From the NCBI RefSeq assembly GCF_900105675.1, contig NZ_LT629786.1:4588001-4652000 (forward strand): a stretch of 64,000 nt of DNA, in the 5' to 3' direction. Below are positions 8,994 to 16,832 of this stretch, in pieces. Position numbers and translations under genes: made by a program. Within the stretch, counting starts at the first letter, position 1. Each line of letters starts with the position of its first letter. This DNA comes from Pseudomonas synxantha. Lineage in GTDB: Bacteria; Pseudomonadota; Gammaproteobacteria; Pseudomonadales; Pseudomonadaceae. The notes under the pieces are model-generated. The model made no database searches. It was not told the origin of the DNA and was given only the letters and a program-made list of their open reading frames with translations.

Positions 8994-9194
8994 CTCTTTC
9001 ACTCTCCAGAATAGAACCATGACAAGGCGCGTCCTGCGCCCCGTAGTGTGCAACGGCGCCAGTGTACTCATGCCCACGCCGCCAATCGCGTACAGGACGC
9101 ACATTCTGACATTTTATTCCTGAACGCCAGCCTGCCCGGATACGCTCCCTGGCTAAGCTATAAATTCTTCACGAGCTGCCTACGCGGACCCGAC

Positions 9195-10403
9195 ATGAAT
9201 GACACTTCAACGATCTACGCCTGGGAAGGCATCAACCGCAAGGGACGCAGGGTGTCCGGGCAAATTGCTGGCCATGACCTTGCGCTGATCAAGGCACAAC
9301 TGCGCCGGAAAGGGATCTGCCCCGAGCGTGTGCGCAAGAAGCCTACATCACGGCCGATCTTTGCCCCACGAATATTGCCTGCGGATATCGCCCTGCTCAC
9401 CCGCCAGTTGGCCACATTGCTCAAGGCCGGCATCCCGCTGCTACAAGCTTTCGATATCATCAGCGAGGGCGTCGAGAACCGGCAGGTGTGTGACCTGGTC
9501 AAAGCCTTGAAACAGCAGATCGCCAGCGGCAACAGCTTGGCCGATGCGCTGCGCCAACACCCGCGTTATTTCGACGATCTGTACTGCAACCTGGTCGCCG
9601 CCGGGGAACAGGCAGGTGCCCTGGAAACCCTACTGGAGCGCGTGGCGATTCATCTGGAAAAAAGCCAACGGCTCAAAGCCAGGATCAAAAAGGCCATGAC
9701 CTACCCTGTCACGGTATTGGTGGTCGCCACACTGGTCAGCGTGGTGCTACTGACGCACGTCGTGCCGCAATTCCAGAAATTGTTCACCGGCGTCGGCGGC
9801 CAGTTGCCCGGGTTTACCTTGGCGGTCATTGCCCTGTCCGAATTCCTGCAACAGGCGTGGTGGATGCTGGCGCTGGGCTTGGGTGCGTCGCTGGCAGGGC
9901 TTCGCCAGGCTTACCATGCTTACCCAGGTTTTCGCCATCGGGTGCAAGCGGGTTTGTTGAAAATGCCCCTGGCAGGCAAACTGCTGCACAACTCTGCCGT
10001 CGCTCGTTACGCCCGCACGCTTTCGACCACGTTTGCAGCGGGCGTGCCCCTCGTGCAGGCATTGGGCTCGGTGGCCGGCGCCGTCGGCAATGGACCATTC
10101 AAACAGGCAATTGAACGTATGCGCCACGATGTATCCACAGGCATGCAATTGAACCAGGCCATGGCCAGCAATGGCCTGTTTCCAGGCATGGCGATCCAGA
10201 TGACGGCCATCGGTGAAGAATCCGGCACGCTGGACCGAATGTTGGAGAAAGTCGCGAACCACTACGAGGCGGACGTGGACACCTTGGTCGATAACCTCAC
10301 CAGCCTGATGGAACCGCTGATCATGGTGGTACTGGGGGGCATTGTCGGGGCGTTGGTGATCGCCCTCTACCTGCCGGTCTTTCAATTGGGCACGGCATTT
10401 TGA
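9195..10403 (+). CDS. pilC: type IV pilus inner-membrane platform protein PilC
   Basis: A 402-residue polytopic protein with two T2SSF (GspF-type) domains, each ending in membrane helices, at about 65-190 and 270-395. PilC forms the inner-membrane platform that the PilB and PilT ATPases act on. The start at 9195 (MNDTSTIYAWEG) fits the family N-terminus. In P. aeruginosa pilB precedes pilC; here nothing lies between the pilA start and pilC except 201 bp. The pilC stop overlaps the proposed pilD start. Confidence 0.94.
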   Translation: MNDTSTIYAWEGINRKGRRVSGQIAGHDLALIKAQLRRKGICPERVRKKPTSRPIFAPRILPADIALLTRQLATLLKAGIPLLQAFDIISEGVENRQVCDLVKALKQQIASGNSLADALRQHPRYFDDLYCNLVAAGEQAGALETLLERVAIHLEKSQRLKARIKKAMTYPVTVLVVATLVSVVLLTHVVPQFQKLFTGVGGQLPGFTLAVIALSEFLQQAWWMLALGLGASLAGLRQAYHAYPGFRHRVQAGLLKMPLAGKLLHNSAVARYARTLSTTFAAGVPLVQALGSVAGAVGNGPFKQAIERMRHDVSTGMQLNQAMASNGLFPGMAIQMTAIGEESGTLDRMLEKVANHYEADVDTLVDNLTSLMEPLIMVVLGGIVGALVIALYLPVFQLGTAF

Positions 10404-11266
10404 TCCTGCTGCTGACCGAACGGCCCTGGTTTTTTGTTGCCATGGCACTGGTGCTGGGCCTGATCGTTGGCAGTTTCCTCAATGTGCTGGCGTGGCGACT
10501 GCCAAAAATGCTCGAGCGCGAATGGCGTGCCCAGGCCCATGAGATCCTCGGCTTGCCTGCAGCATCCGCCGGGCCGGCCTATAACCTGATGCGCCCGAAT
10601 TCCTGCTGCACCCGTTGCGAACAGCCAATTCGGCCCTGGGAAAATATTCCACTGCTCAGCTACCTGTTGCTCAGGGGGCGTTGTACACATTGCCGTGAGC
10701 CCATCAGCCTTCGTTATCCATTAACCGAGCTGGCCTGCGCGTTGATCACGGCCACTGTTGCCTGGCACTTCGGTTTTGGCTGGCAAGCCGGCGCGGTGTT
10801 GTTGCTGAGCTGGGGCTTGCTGGGCATGAGCCTGATTGATCTAGACCATCAATTGTTACCGGATGCGCTGGTGCTGCCGCTGCTATGGCTGGGACTCATC
10901 CTCAACAGCGCCGACCTGCTGGCGACCTTGCCCGATGCGCTGTGGGGCGCGGTCATTGGCTACATGAGCCTGTGGAGCGTGTTCTGGCTGTTCAAGCTGG
11001 TCACCGGTAAAGATGGCATGGGCCATGGCGACTTCAAGTTATTGGCATTGCTGGGAGCCTGGGGCGGCTGGCAGATACTGCCGATGACATTGCTGATGGC
11101 CTCACTGTTGGGCTTGATTGCCGGGCTGATTCTATTGCGTTTGCGCAAGGCCCCGGTGTCAGCACCGATGCCATTTGGTCCCTGCCTGGCAATTGCCGGC
11201 TGGATTGCATTGCTCTGGGGTGGTCAAATAACCGACTTCTATTTGCAGTCTGTCGGTTTCAGATGA
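10400..11266 (+). CDS. pilD: prepilin peptidase / N-methyltransferase PilD
   Basis: This inner-membrane aspartyl protease removes the prepilin leader and methylates the new N-terminus; it also serves type II secretion pseudopilins. The 288-residue length is normal. The cytoplasmic loop holds the CxxC pairs (CTRC and CTHC). Catalytic Asp residues lie in [11 protein letters not shown] and in GHGDFK. The start is a TTG overlapping the pilC stop (TTGA); an internal ATG at 10442 would remove part of the first helix, so I prefer the TTG. It is coupled to coaE downstream, whose ATG overlaps its stop. Confidence 0.93.
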   Translation: MILLLTERPWFFVAMALVLGLIVGSFLNVLAWRLPKMLEREWRAQAHEILGLPAASAGPAYNLMRPNSCCTRCEQPIRPWENIPLLSYLLLRGRCTHCREPISLRYPLTELACALITATVAWHFGFGWQAGAVLLLSWGLLGMSLIDLDHQLLPDALVLPLLWLGLILNSADLLATLPDALWGAVIGYMSLWSVFWLFKLVTGKDGMGHGDFKLLALLGAWGGWQILPMTLLMASLLGLIAGLILLRLRKAPVSAPMPFGPCLAIAGWIALLWGGQITDFYLQSVGFR

Positions 11267-11886
11267 CCACTTCTGTCGCAACACCCTGGATTCTTGGCCT
11301 CACGGGCGGCATTGGCAGCGGCAAAAGCGCTGCGGCCGACCACTTTATCAAGCTGGGCGTCGACCTGGTGGATGCCGATCATGCTGCCCGCTGGGTCGTC
11401 GAGCCTGGGCGGCCGGCACTGGCGTGTATTGCCCAGCATTTCGGCAGCGGCGTGCTGCACCCCGACGGTCAGCTGAACCGCGCCGCGCTGCGTAAACTGA
11501 TCTTTGAAGTCCCTGAAGAACGCCTGTGGCTGGAAGCCCTGCTGCACCCGTTGATCGCCGAGGAAATTCGCAGTCACTTGGCGCGCGCCCGTTCGCCTTA
11601 CGCGATCCTGGTGTCACCGCTGCTGATCGAGTCAGGCCAATACAGCATGACCCAGCGCATCCTGGTGATCGACGTGCCGCAATCGCTGCAGATTCAGCGT
11701 ACCCTGCAGCGCGATGGCATCAGCGAACAACAGGTGCAGGCGATTCTGAAGGCCCAGTCCAGCCGCGAAGACCGCCTGAACCATGCCGATGATGTACTGG
11801 TCAATGACCAGGACCTTGCCTGGCTGCATGGCGAGGTCGAGCGACTGCACCACTTTTACCTTACTTTGCGTGGAGGCCGATCATGA
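11263..11886 (+). CDS. coaE: dephospho-CoA kinase
   Basis: It phosphorylates the ribose 3'-OH of dephospho-CoA, the last step of coenzyme A synthesis, in the cytoplasm. The 207-residue protein has the P-loop GGIGSGKS near the N-terminus, the [10 protein letters not shown] segment and a lid region typical of the family. The ATG overlaps the pilD stop (ATGA), and yacG follows with the same kind of overlap; pilD-coaE-yacG is a conserved gammaproteobacterial arrangement. Confidence 0.96.
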   Translation: MTTSVATPWILGLTGGIGSGKSAAADHFIKLGVDLVDADHAARWVVEPGRPALACIAQHFGSGVLHPDGQLNRAALRKLIFEVPEERLWLEALLHPLIAEEIRSHLARARSPYAILVSPLLIESGQYSMTQRILVIDVPQSLQIQRTLQRDGISEQQVQAILKAQSSREDRLNHADDVLVNDQDLAWLHGEVERLHHFYLTLRGGRS

Positions 11887-12083
11887 GCCAACCCTTGACC
11901 GTCGATTGCCCAACCTGCGGTGCCCCCGTGGAATGGAAAACGGAAAACCTCAACCGGCCGTTCTGCTCGGACCGTTGCAAACTCATCGACCTGGGCGCCT
12001 GGGCCGCCGAGGAACACAAGATCCCCGTGGCCCCGGATGCCGAAGACGAGCTGTTTTCCGAAGACCTGCCACAACGCCACTAA
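11883..12083 (+). CDS. yacG: DNA gyrase inhibitor YacG
   Basis: A 66-residue zinc protein with ligands in CPTC and CSDRC, followed by the conserved [15 protein letters not shown] segment and an acidic tail. In E. coli, YacG binds the GyrB C-terminal domain and blocks DNA binding by gyrase. Start overlaps the coaE stop (ATGA). Its stop codon overlaps the stop codon of the convergent gene on the other strand. Confidence 0.93.
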   Translation: MSQPLTVDCPTCGAPVEWKTENLNRPFCSDRCKLIDLGAWAAEEHKIPVAPDAEDELFSEDLPQRH

Positions 12084-12295
12084 GGCCGCATAAAGGCATA
12101 TTCCTGCTGGTCGTCGAGGTTTTCTGCGAGGTATTGCAGCTCGTCGGCCAGGTCTTCGAAACTGCGTACGCCCTTGCTTTGCTGCACTACCGCACTGAGC
12201 ATGGCGCGCAAGGTCAAGCCTGGGTCAAAACCGATTTCCTGCGCCGCATCCTGGCTTCTGCGCAACTCCTGCCGTGCCCACTCATACACACTCAT
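12080..12295 (-). CDS. small conserved protein, unknown function
   Basis: A 71-residue acidic helical protein. I chose the ATG at 12295 ([11 protein letters not shown]) because AGGAG lies 10 bases upstream; the frame stays open further but without a ribosome site. The stop overlaps the yacG stop in convergent orientation. It sits 64 bp downstream of the ECF-type permease gene on the same strand, so the two may share a transcript. No family is recognised with certainty. Confidence 0.72.
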   Translation of the reverse strand: MSVYEWARQELRRSQDAAQEIGFDPGLTLRAMLSAVVQQSKGVRSFEDLADELQYLAENLDDQQEYAFMRP

Positions 12296-12359
12296 GATCC
12301 CTGCTCCTGAAAATTTTGCAGAGCATGGACCTGCGCCGTTGCCCGGCATTTGACCTGGA

Positions 12360-13049
12360 TCAACGCCGTGAATCGTCGTCCTTCCAAGGCGCCGAGAGGT
12401 AGCGGGTACGGTTGAAGGTCTCCAGCCATTCCGGGCAGAACACCACCAATGCGCTGATGACCATGCCGTTGATAAAGGCTTCGGGAAAGATGATCAACCA
12501 CAGGTAGCCCACAAAGTCCTCCAGCCATTGCGGCATCGCAAAGCGGCCGTCAAACCACAATAAACCCAGCCCGGCCAACAGGCACAGCAAGGCCGACAGC
12601 GCTGCGGCAAAAAAACCGGAACAGAAGATATACACGAAGGGGTTTCGCGGTTGCGCCCGCTCGACCAGCAGCGCACAGCTTTCGGTGACCAGCACCGGCA
12701 ACCCGATCAGGAGCAGGCCATTGATACCGAGCGCTGCCAGGTCCTGGCGCCCCAGCAGCATGAGGCCGAGCTGAGCGGCAAACCCACCGACGATTGCCAG
12801 CGGCCAATCCAGCAGCAAGGTGACGGCGGTCATGCCGATAAAGTGATAGGACACTCCGGTATCGAAATCCCGCCGCACCAGCCACAGCATGAACAGCGCG
12901 AACACCGTGCCGAACAGCAAATGCTGGCGTCGTCGGTCGGCGAACAACTCGACCCACGGCGAGCGCAGCACCGCCCATATCACCACGGGCGCATACAACA
13001 GCCAGCCGATGCCGAGGGTCGATGGCGCCAGAACAGCTGCACTGATCAC
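12360..13049 (-). CDS. ECF-transporter-type membrane permease (CbiM-like)
   Basis: A 229-residue integral membrane protein with about six or seven hydrophobic helices and short loops. It resembles pseudomonad proteins annotated as energy-coupling-factor ABC transporter permeases related to CbiM, which bind and move metal ions or vitamins. Features include the LLFGTVFALFMLWLVRRDFD region and a conserved C-terminal FPEAFINGMVISAL segment. No ATPase subunit or T component is adjacent, so the substrate cannot be inferred. It is divergent from the DUF1780 gene. Confidence 0.65.
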   Translation of the reverse strand: MISAAVLAPSTLGIGWLLYAPVVIWAVLRSPWVELFADRRRQHLLFGTVFALFMLWLVRRDFDTGVSYHFIGMTAVTLLLDWPLAIVGGFAAQLGLMLLGRQDLAALGINGLLLIGLPVLVTESCALLVERAQPRNPFVYIFCSGFFAAALSALLCLLAGLGLLWFDGRFAMPQWLEDFVGYLWLIIFPEAFINGMVISALVVFCPEWLETFNRTRYLSAPWKDDDSRR

Positions 13050-13220
13050 GGATGCACTACCTCTACAAAAAGCCTCACCACGAACCTCAGGGCTTACTGC
13101 CGAGTGCGCAGTCTACACCTGCGCTTTAACTTTGGTCTGGGTCAAAGCGAGATTCAAATCTGGGAGGGGCGGCACAAGCAAGACTTCCTGTGGTCATCAT
13201 TTGAACGCTAAGCTGCGAAT

Positions 13221-13850
13221 ATGGATGACTCAGATTATTTGCGCCTGCTCACCGTAGCAGCCGAACAAGCCAACGCGTTCCTGTCCAATGCCCGCAAATG
13301 GGAGCGTGAGCGTTGGGTTTGCCAGCGACTGTTGCAAGGCTTGAACGTGCCCTACCGCGTCGAAGAGTTTCACGCCGCAGGCCAGGAGCCGCCGGATGTG
13401 TTGTTTCGCGACGCCAGCTTCGAGGTGTTTTTCGTGCTGGACGAAGGCCGCCGCCTGAACGACGAGTGGCGCGACGAATTGCTGCGCAGGCGCAGCGCGT
13501 TCTCCTTGAGCCAGCTGGTGCGGCGCGAAGCCAAGCCACGGCGCATCCCGGCCCATGAGTTCCTGCTGCGCCTGGCGCCGACACTGCGTAAAAAAGCCCA
13601 CAACTACAAAGAGCGCGGCATGGACCTGGGAGAGTTGGATCTCGTCGCCTTTGCCAGCCTCAAACGCGAAGTGCTGGACCTCAACAGCCACTTCCCGCCC
13701 CCCACCGAGTATTTGCGCCAAGGCTGGCGCTCGCTGTCGTTGGTGGGCCCAACCTTCGCCCGGGTGCTGTTCGCCCACCCGGATGCACCGGATTTCTTGC
13801 GCAACAACCTGGGGCGCAGCATAGTATTCGACGTTGGCATCAGCCTGTGA
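13221..13850 (+). CDS. DUF1780 family protein
   Basis: A 209-residue soluble protein matching the pseudomonad DUF1780 family. It has an N-terminal helical part (MDDSDYLRLLTVAAEQ) and a central alpha/beta part containing PPDVLFRDASFEVFFVLDEG, a pattern reminiscent of restriction-endonuclease-like folds; that reading is speculative. There is no membrane segment. A weak ribosome site precedes the ATG. Function is not established. Confidence 0.82.
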   Translation: MDDSDYLRLLTVAAEQANAFLSNARKWERERWVCQRLLQGLNVPYRVEEFHAAGQEPPDVLFRDASFEVFFVLDEGRRLNDEWRDELLRRRSAFSLSQLVRREAKPRRIPAHEFLLRLAPTLRKKAHNYKERGMDLGELDLVAFASLKREVLDLNSHFPPPTEYLRQGWRSLSLVGPTFARVLFAHPDAPDFLRNNLGRSIVFDVGISL

Positions 13851-13938
13851 CACAGGCACCGGCTACGCTTATGGCGATAGCGCCGACCCCTGGCTGTAAC
13901 GTGGCGCCCTTTTGCAACGTCTACCTGACGAGGCCTTT

Positions 13939-14112
13939 ATGACCAGCCGCCTGAACCCCGATGACCAACAGCATGTCGAAGAGTACCTGCAACTCTCCCA
14001 GAACAGAGTCGAGCGCAAGCCTTTCCGGCCGTGGCTGCTCCTCTGCGTGGTGCTGGTAGTGGTGATCGGGCTCGGTGTGCTGAGCCGCCTATTGAGTTAC
14101 CTGACGCTATGA
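13939..14112 (+). CDS. DUF3094 family small membrane protein
   Basis: A 57-residue protein with a polar N-terminus (MTSRLNPDDQQHVEEYL) and one C-terminal membrane helix (LLLCVVLVVVIGLGVLSRLL). This matches the pseudomonad DUF3094 family by pattern. The ATG at 13939 is chosen over an in-frame upstream TTG because it gives the family N-terminus. It lies 60 bp upstream of ndh in the same direction and may be co-transcribed with it. Confidence 0.78.
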   Translation: MTSRLNPDDQQHVEEYLQLSQNRVERKPFRPWLLLCVVLVVVIGLGVLSRLLSYLTL

Positions 14113-14172
14113 GCTGCCTGGCGCTCGCGAGGGTAACTGCTCCGATTTCTTTTAGCCTTGCGAGATATCCCC

Positions 14173-15471
14173 ATGACCCATCGTATTATTATCGTCGGCG
14201 GCGGCGCCGGCGGCCTGGAGTTGGCTACCCGCCTGGGTAAGACCCTGGGCAAGCGCGGCAAGGCCAGCATCACGCTGGTGGACACCAACCTGACCCACAT
14301 CTGGAAGCCCCTGCTGCACGAAGTAGCTGCCGGCTCGCTGAACTCTTCTGAAGATGAACTCAACTATGTTGCCCAAGCGAAATGGAACCACTTCGAGTTC
14401 CAGCTGGGGCGCATGAGCGGGCTTGACCGCGAACAGAAGAAAATCCAGCTGGCTGCCACTCTCGACGAAGAAGGTCGCGAACTGGTGCCTGCACGCGTAC
14501 TGGGCTATGACAGCCTGGTGATTGCTGTGGGCAGCACCACCAACGACTTCGGCACCGAGGGTGCGGCGCAACATTGCCTGTTCCTCGACACCCGCAAGCA
14601 GGCCGAGCGTTTTCACCAGCAACTGCTCAACCACTACCTGCGCGCCCATGCCGGGCAGACCGATGCCATTGAACAAATCAGCGTTGCCATCGTTGGCGCT
14701 GGCGCCACCGGCGTCGAGCTGGCCGCCGAGCTGCATAACGCCGCCCATGAGCTGGCCGCCTATGGCCTGGACCGTATCAAGCCAGAAAACATGCACATCA
14801 CCCTGATCGAAGCCGGCCCGCGGGTATTGCCTGCGCTGCCGGAACGCATCGGCGGGCCGGTGCATAAAACCCTGGAGAAACTTGGGGTGACCGTGCTGAC
14901 CAACTCGGCGGTCAGTGAAGTGACTGCCGACGCCCTGATCACCAGCAGCGGGCAAGTGATTCCCGCCAGCCTCAAGGTATGGGCGGCCGGGATTCGTGCA
15001 CCGGGTTTCCTCAAGGACATCGATGGCCTGGAAACCAACCGCATCAATCAGCTGCAGGTGCTGCAAACCCTGCAAACCACCCGCGACGAAAACATCTTCG
15101 CCTTTGGTGATTGCGCTGCCTGCCCGCAACCGGGCACCGACCGCAATGTACCGCCACGGGCCCAGGCTGCACATCAGCAAGCTTCGCTGTTGGCTAAATC
15201 GCTGAAATTGCGCATTGAAGGCAAGGAACTGCCAACCTATAAGTACACCGACTACGGTTCGTTGATTTCGCTGTCGCGCTTCTCAGCGGTGGGCAACCTG
15301 ATGGGCAACCTGACCGGCAGTGTGATGCTGGAAGGTTGGCTGGCGCGGATGTTCTATGTGTCGCTGTACCGCATGCACCAGATGGCGCTGTATGGGTTCT
15401 TCCGTACGGCGATGCTGATGTTGGGGAGCAAGATTGGCCGAGGCACCGAACCGCGCCTCAAACTCCACTAA
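14173..15471 (+). CDS. ndh: type II NADH:quinone oxidoreductase
   Basis: A 432-residue non-proton-pumping NADH dehydrogenase that passes electrons from NADH to quinone at the inner membrane. Two dinucleotide-binding motifs are visible: GGGAGGLELA at the N-terminus for FAD and VGAGATGVELAAEL near residue 178 for NADH. The FAD-closing AFGDCAACP motif lies near residue 310, and a C-terminal amphipathic region probably mediates membrane attachment. The ATG at 14173 (MTHRIIIVGGG) is chosen over an upstream TTG. A REP pair follows 15 bp after the stop. Confidence 0.94.
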   Translation: MTHRIIIVGGGAGGLELATRLGKTLGKRGKASITLVDTNLTHIWKPLLHEVAAGSLNSSEDELNYVAQAKWNHFEFQLGRMSGLDREQKKIQLAATLDEEGRELVPARVLGYDSLVIAVGSTTNDFGTEGAAQHCLFLDTRKQAERFHQQLLNHYLRAHAGQTDAIEQISVAIVGAGATGVELAAELHNAAHELAAYGLDRIKPENMHITLIEAGPRVLPALPERIGGPVHKTLEKLGVTVLTNSAVSEVTADALITSSGQVIPASLKVWAAGIRAPGFLKDIDGLETNRINQLQVLQTLQTTRDENIFAFGDCAACPQPGTDRNVPPRAQAAHQQASLLAKSLKLRIEGKELPTYKYTDYGSLISLSRFSAVGNLMGNLTGSVMLEGWLARMFYVSLYRMHQMALYGFFRTAMLMLGSKIGRGTEPRLKLH

Positions 15472-15486
15472 CAACGCATAACTCCC

Positions 15487-15573
15487 GTGGGAGGGGGCTT
15501 GCTCCCGATAGCAGTGTGTCAGTTAATGAATACTTAGCTGACCCACCGCTATCGGGAGCAAGCCCCCTCCCAC
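15487..15573. repeat. inverted REP pair (REPIN)
   Basis: Two REP cores in head-out orientation (gtgggagggggcttgctcccgat and its complement) flank about 40 bp. It lies between the ndh stop and the tRNA-Pro terminator and could form a long hairpin at the ndh 3' end. Confidence 0.88.
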
Positions 15574-15608
15574 ATTTGCTTTGCGGTGAGCTCAGGATTC
15601 GCGCGCGC

Positions 15609-15645
15609 AAAAAAAATCCCCGTATCTTTCGATACGAGGATTTTT
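15609..15645 (-). terminator. terminator downstream of tRNA-Pro
   Basis: On the minus strand a CGTATC stem with GAAA tetraloop, extended by an imperfect AATCC/GGATT pairing, is followed by eight T. It begins 5 bp after the tRNA-Pro CCA end. A shorter T-run on the other side may also serve ndh. Confidence 0.8.
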
Positions 15646-15649
15646 AATA

Positions 15650-15726
15650 TGGTCGGGGTAAGGGGATTCGAACTCCTGACATCCTGCTCCCAAAGCAGGC
15701 GCGCTACCGGACTGCGCTATACCCCG
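15650..15726 (-). tRNA. tRNA-Pro (anticodon TGG)
   Basis: A 77-nt tRNA with encoded CCA. The acceptor is CGGGGTA paired to TACCCCG; the anticodon stem CCTGC/GCAGG encloses TTTGGGA, giving anticodon TGG. It lies 94 bp downstream of tRNA-Lys on the same strand. A terminator-like hairpin with an eight-T tract ends 2 bp before its 5' end, leaving no room for a separate promoter. Confidence 0.96.
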
Positions 15727-15728
15727 GT

Positions 15729-15755
15729 AAAAAAAAGGCGACCTTTCAGTCGCCT
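15729..15755 (-). terminator. terminator-like hairpin between tRNA-Lys and tRNA-Pro
   Basis: On the minus strand, stem AGGCGAC/GTCGCCT with loop TGAAAG is followed by TTTTTTTT. It looks like a strong intrinsic terminator for tRNA-Lys but abuts tRNA-Pro. Confidence 0.78.
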
Positions 15756-15820
15756 TCTTCGATCAGCGCTTTTGGCCTCTGATCTTAAGATTCGATTCCA
15801 GCCTGGACTGGTCTCAAAAA

Positions 15821-15896
15821 TGGTGGGTCGTGTGGGATTCGAACCTACGACCAATTGGTTAAAAGCCAACTGCTCTACCAACTGAGCTAACGACCC
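15821..15896 (-). tRNA. tRNA-Lys (anticodon TTT)
   Basis: A 76-nt tRNA with encoded CCA. Acceptor GGGTCGT pairs with ACGACCC, and the anticodon loop CTTTTAA gives TTT. It has a clear promoter upstream and is the first gene of the two-tRNA stretch. In P. aeruginosa, as I recall, a tRNA-Lys also lies next to the queE region. Confidence 0.97.
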
Positions 15897-15913
15897 GCTG
15901 TGTGGTGGCGCGT

Positions 15914-15941
15914 ATAATACTGATTTCTAAGGATTATTCAA
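15914..15941 (-). promoter_or_regulatory. tRNA-Lys promoter
   Basis: Minus strand TTGAAT (15936-15941), 16-bp spacer, TATTAT (15914-15919), then a GC-rich discriminator (GCGCGCC) of the kind seen in stringently controlled stable-RNA promoters. The mature tRNA starts 17 bp after the -10. Confidence 0.72.
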
Positions 15942-16019
15942 CACCTTATTTGAAATAAATCAGAAAAAACGCATTTGAACTGTAATTCGGTCGGTAGAAC
16001 GCCTCTCGCAGCCGCGTGA

Positions 16020-16667
16020 TCAGCGCCCTGGCTCGTCATTCCACAGGTATTTATGCAACTGCAGTTGCAGGCGCACCGGCAGGTTGTCCGCCACGACCCA
16101 ATCAGCCAGGTCGCGAGCGTTGAGGTCGTGGTGGCTGGGCGAGAACAGCACCTCGCCCGCACGTCGATCCAGGCCGTATTGGATCAGCTTGGAGCTGGCC
16201 CAGTCATAATCGTCACGGGAACAGATCACGAATTTGACCTGATCATTGGCCGTCAGCAGGTCCATGTTTGCGTACAGGTTGCGATGCGCTTCCTTGGAGC
16301 CTGGCGTCTTGAGGTCGACCACCCGGCTTACACGCGGATCGACAGCGGAAATGTCCAGGGCGCCACTGGTTTCCAGTGAGACCTCGTAACCGGCGTCACA
16401 CAACTGCTTGAGCAAGGGAATGGCATTGGGTTGCGCCAGCGGCTCACCGCCCGTCACACAGACGTAGCGCGGCCGGTAGCTGGCAACCTGTTCCAGGATG
16501 TCGTCGAGGGTGCGCACGGTGCCGCCACTGAAGGCGTAGGCGCTGTCACAGTATTGGCAACGCAATGGGCAGCCGGTCAACCGCACAAATACAGTGGGCA
16601 GGCCGGCAGTACGCGTTTCACCCTGCAACGAGTAAAAGACTTCGGTAATACGTAATGTGTCTTGCAT
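16020..16667 (-). CDS. queE: 7-carboxy-7-deazaguanine synthase
   Basis: A radical SAM enzyme that contracts 6-carboxy-tetrahydropterin to 7-carboxy-7-deazaguanine in queuosine precursor synthesis. The 215-residue protein carries LQGE near the N-terminus, the cluster motif CPLRCQYC (C-x3-C-x2-C) and GGEPLAQ. The ATG at 16667 gives MQDTLRITEVFYSLQGE, which fits the family; a GTG three codons upstream is possible. It follows cpoB across a terminator, so it probably has its own promoter. queC, often next to queE in other pseudomonads, is not here. Confidence 0.94.
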   Translation of the reverse strand: MQDTLRITEVFYSLQGETRTAGLPTVFVRLTGCPLRCQYCDSAYAFSGGTVRTLDDILEQVASYRPRYVCVTGGEPLAQPNAIPLLKQLCDAGYEVSLETSGALDISAVDPRVSRVVDLKTPGSKEAHRNLYANMDLLTANDQVKFVICSRDDYDWASSKLIQYGLDRRAGEVLFSPSHHDLNARDLADWVVADNLPVRLQLQLHKYLWNDEPGR

Positions 16668-16784
16668 AGTCGCCACGGGCGTAACAGCTAAACAGGCTGT
16701 CCGCCTCCGTCAGGCACTTCAAGGGATTGCGCCAACGCGCCAATCCCAGGAAGCGTATTTCATAAAAGGGCGTGGATTCTAACG

Positions 16785-16810
16785 AAAAAACCCGCGCCAG
16801 GCGCGGGTTT
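16785..16810 (-). terminator. terminator after cpoB
   Basis: Minus strand: CCCGCGC stem, short CTG loop, GCGCGGG, then TTTTTT. It ends the Tol-Pal transcript 23 bp after the cpoB stop. Confidence 0.88.
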
Positions 16811-16832
16811 CTTCTCAACGGGAAAGATGCGC

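Noticed and set aside
8994..9120. A sigma-54 promoter for pilA
   Set aside because: I looked for GG-N10-GC with flanking consensus; the only spacing match (CGGGG-N10-GCC) lacks the TTGC part of the -12 element.
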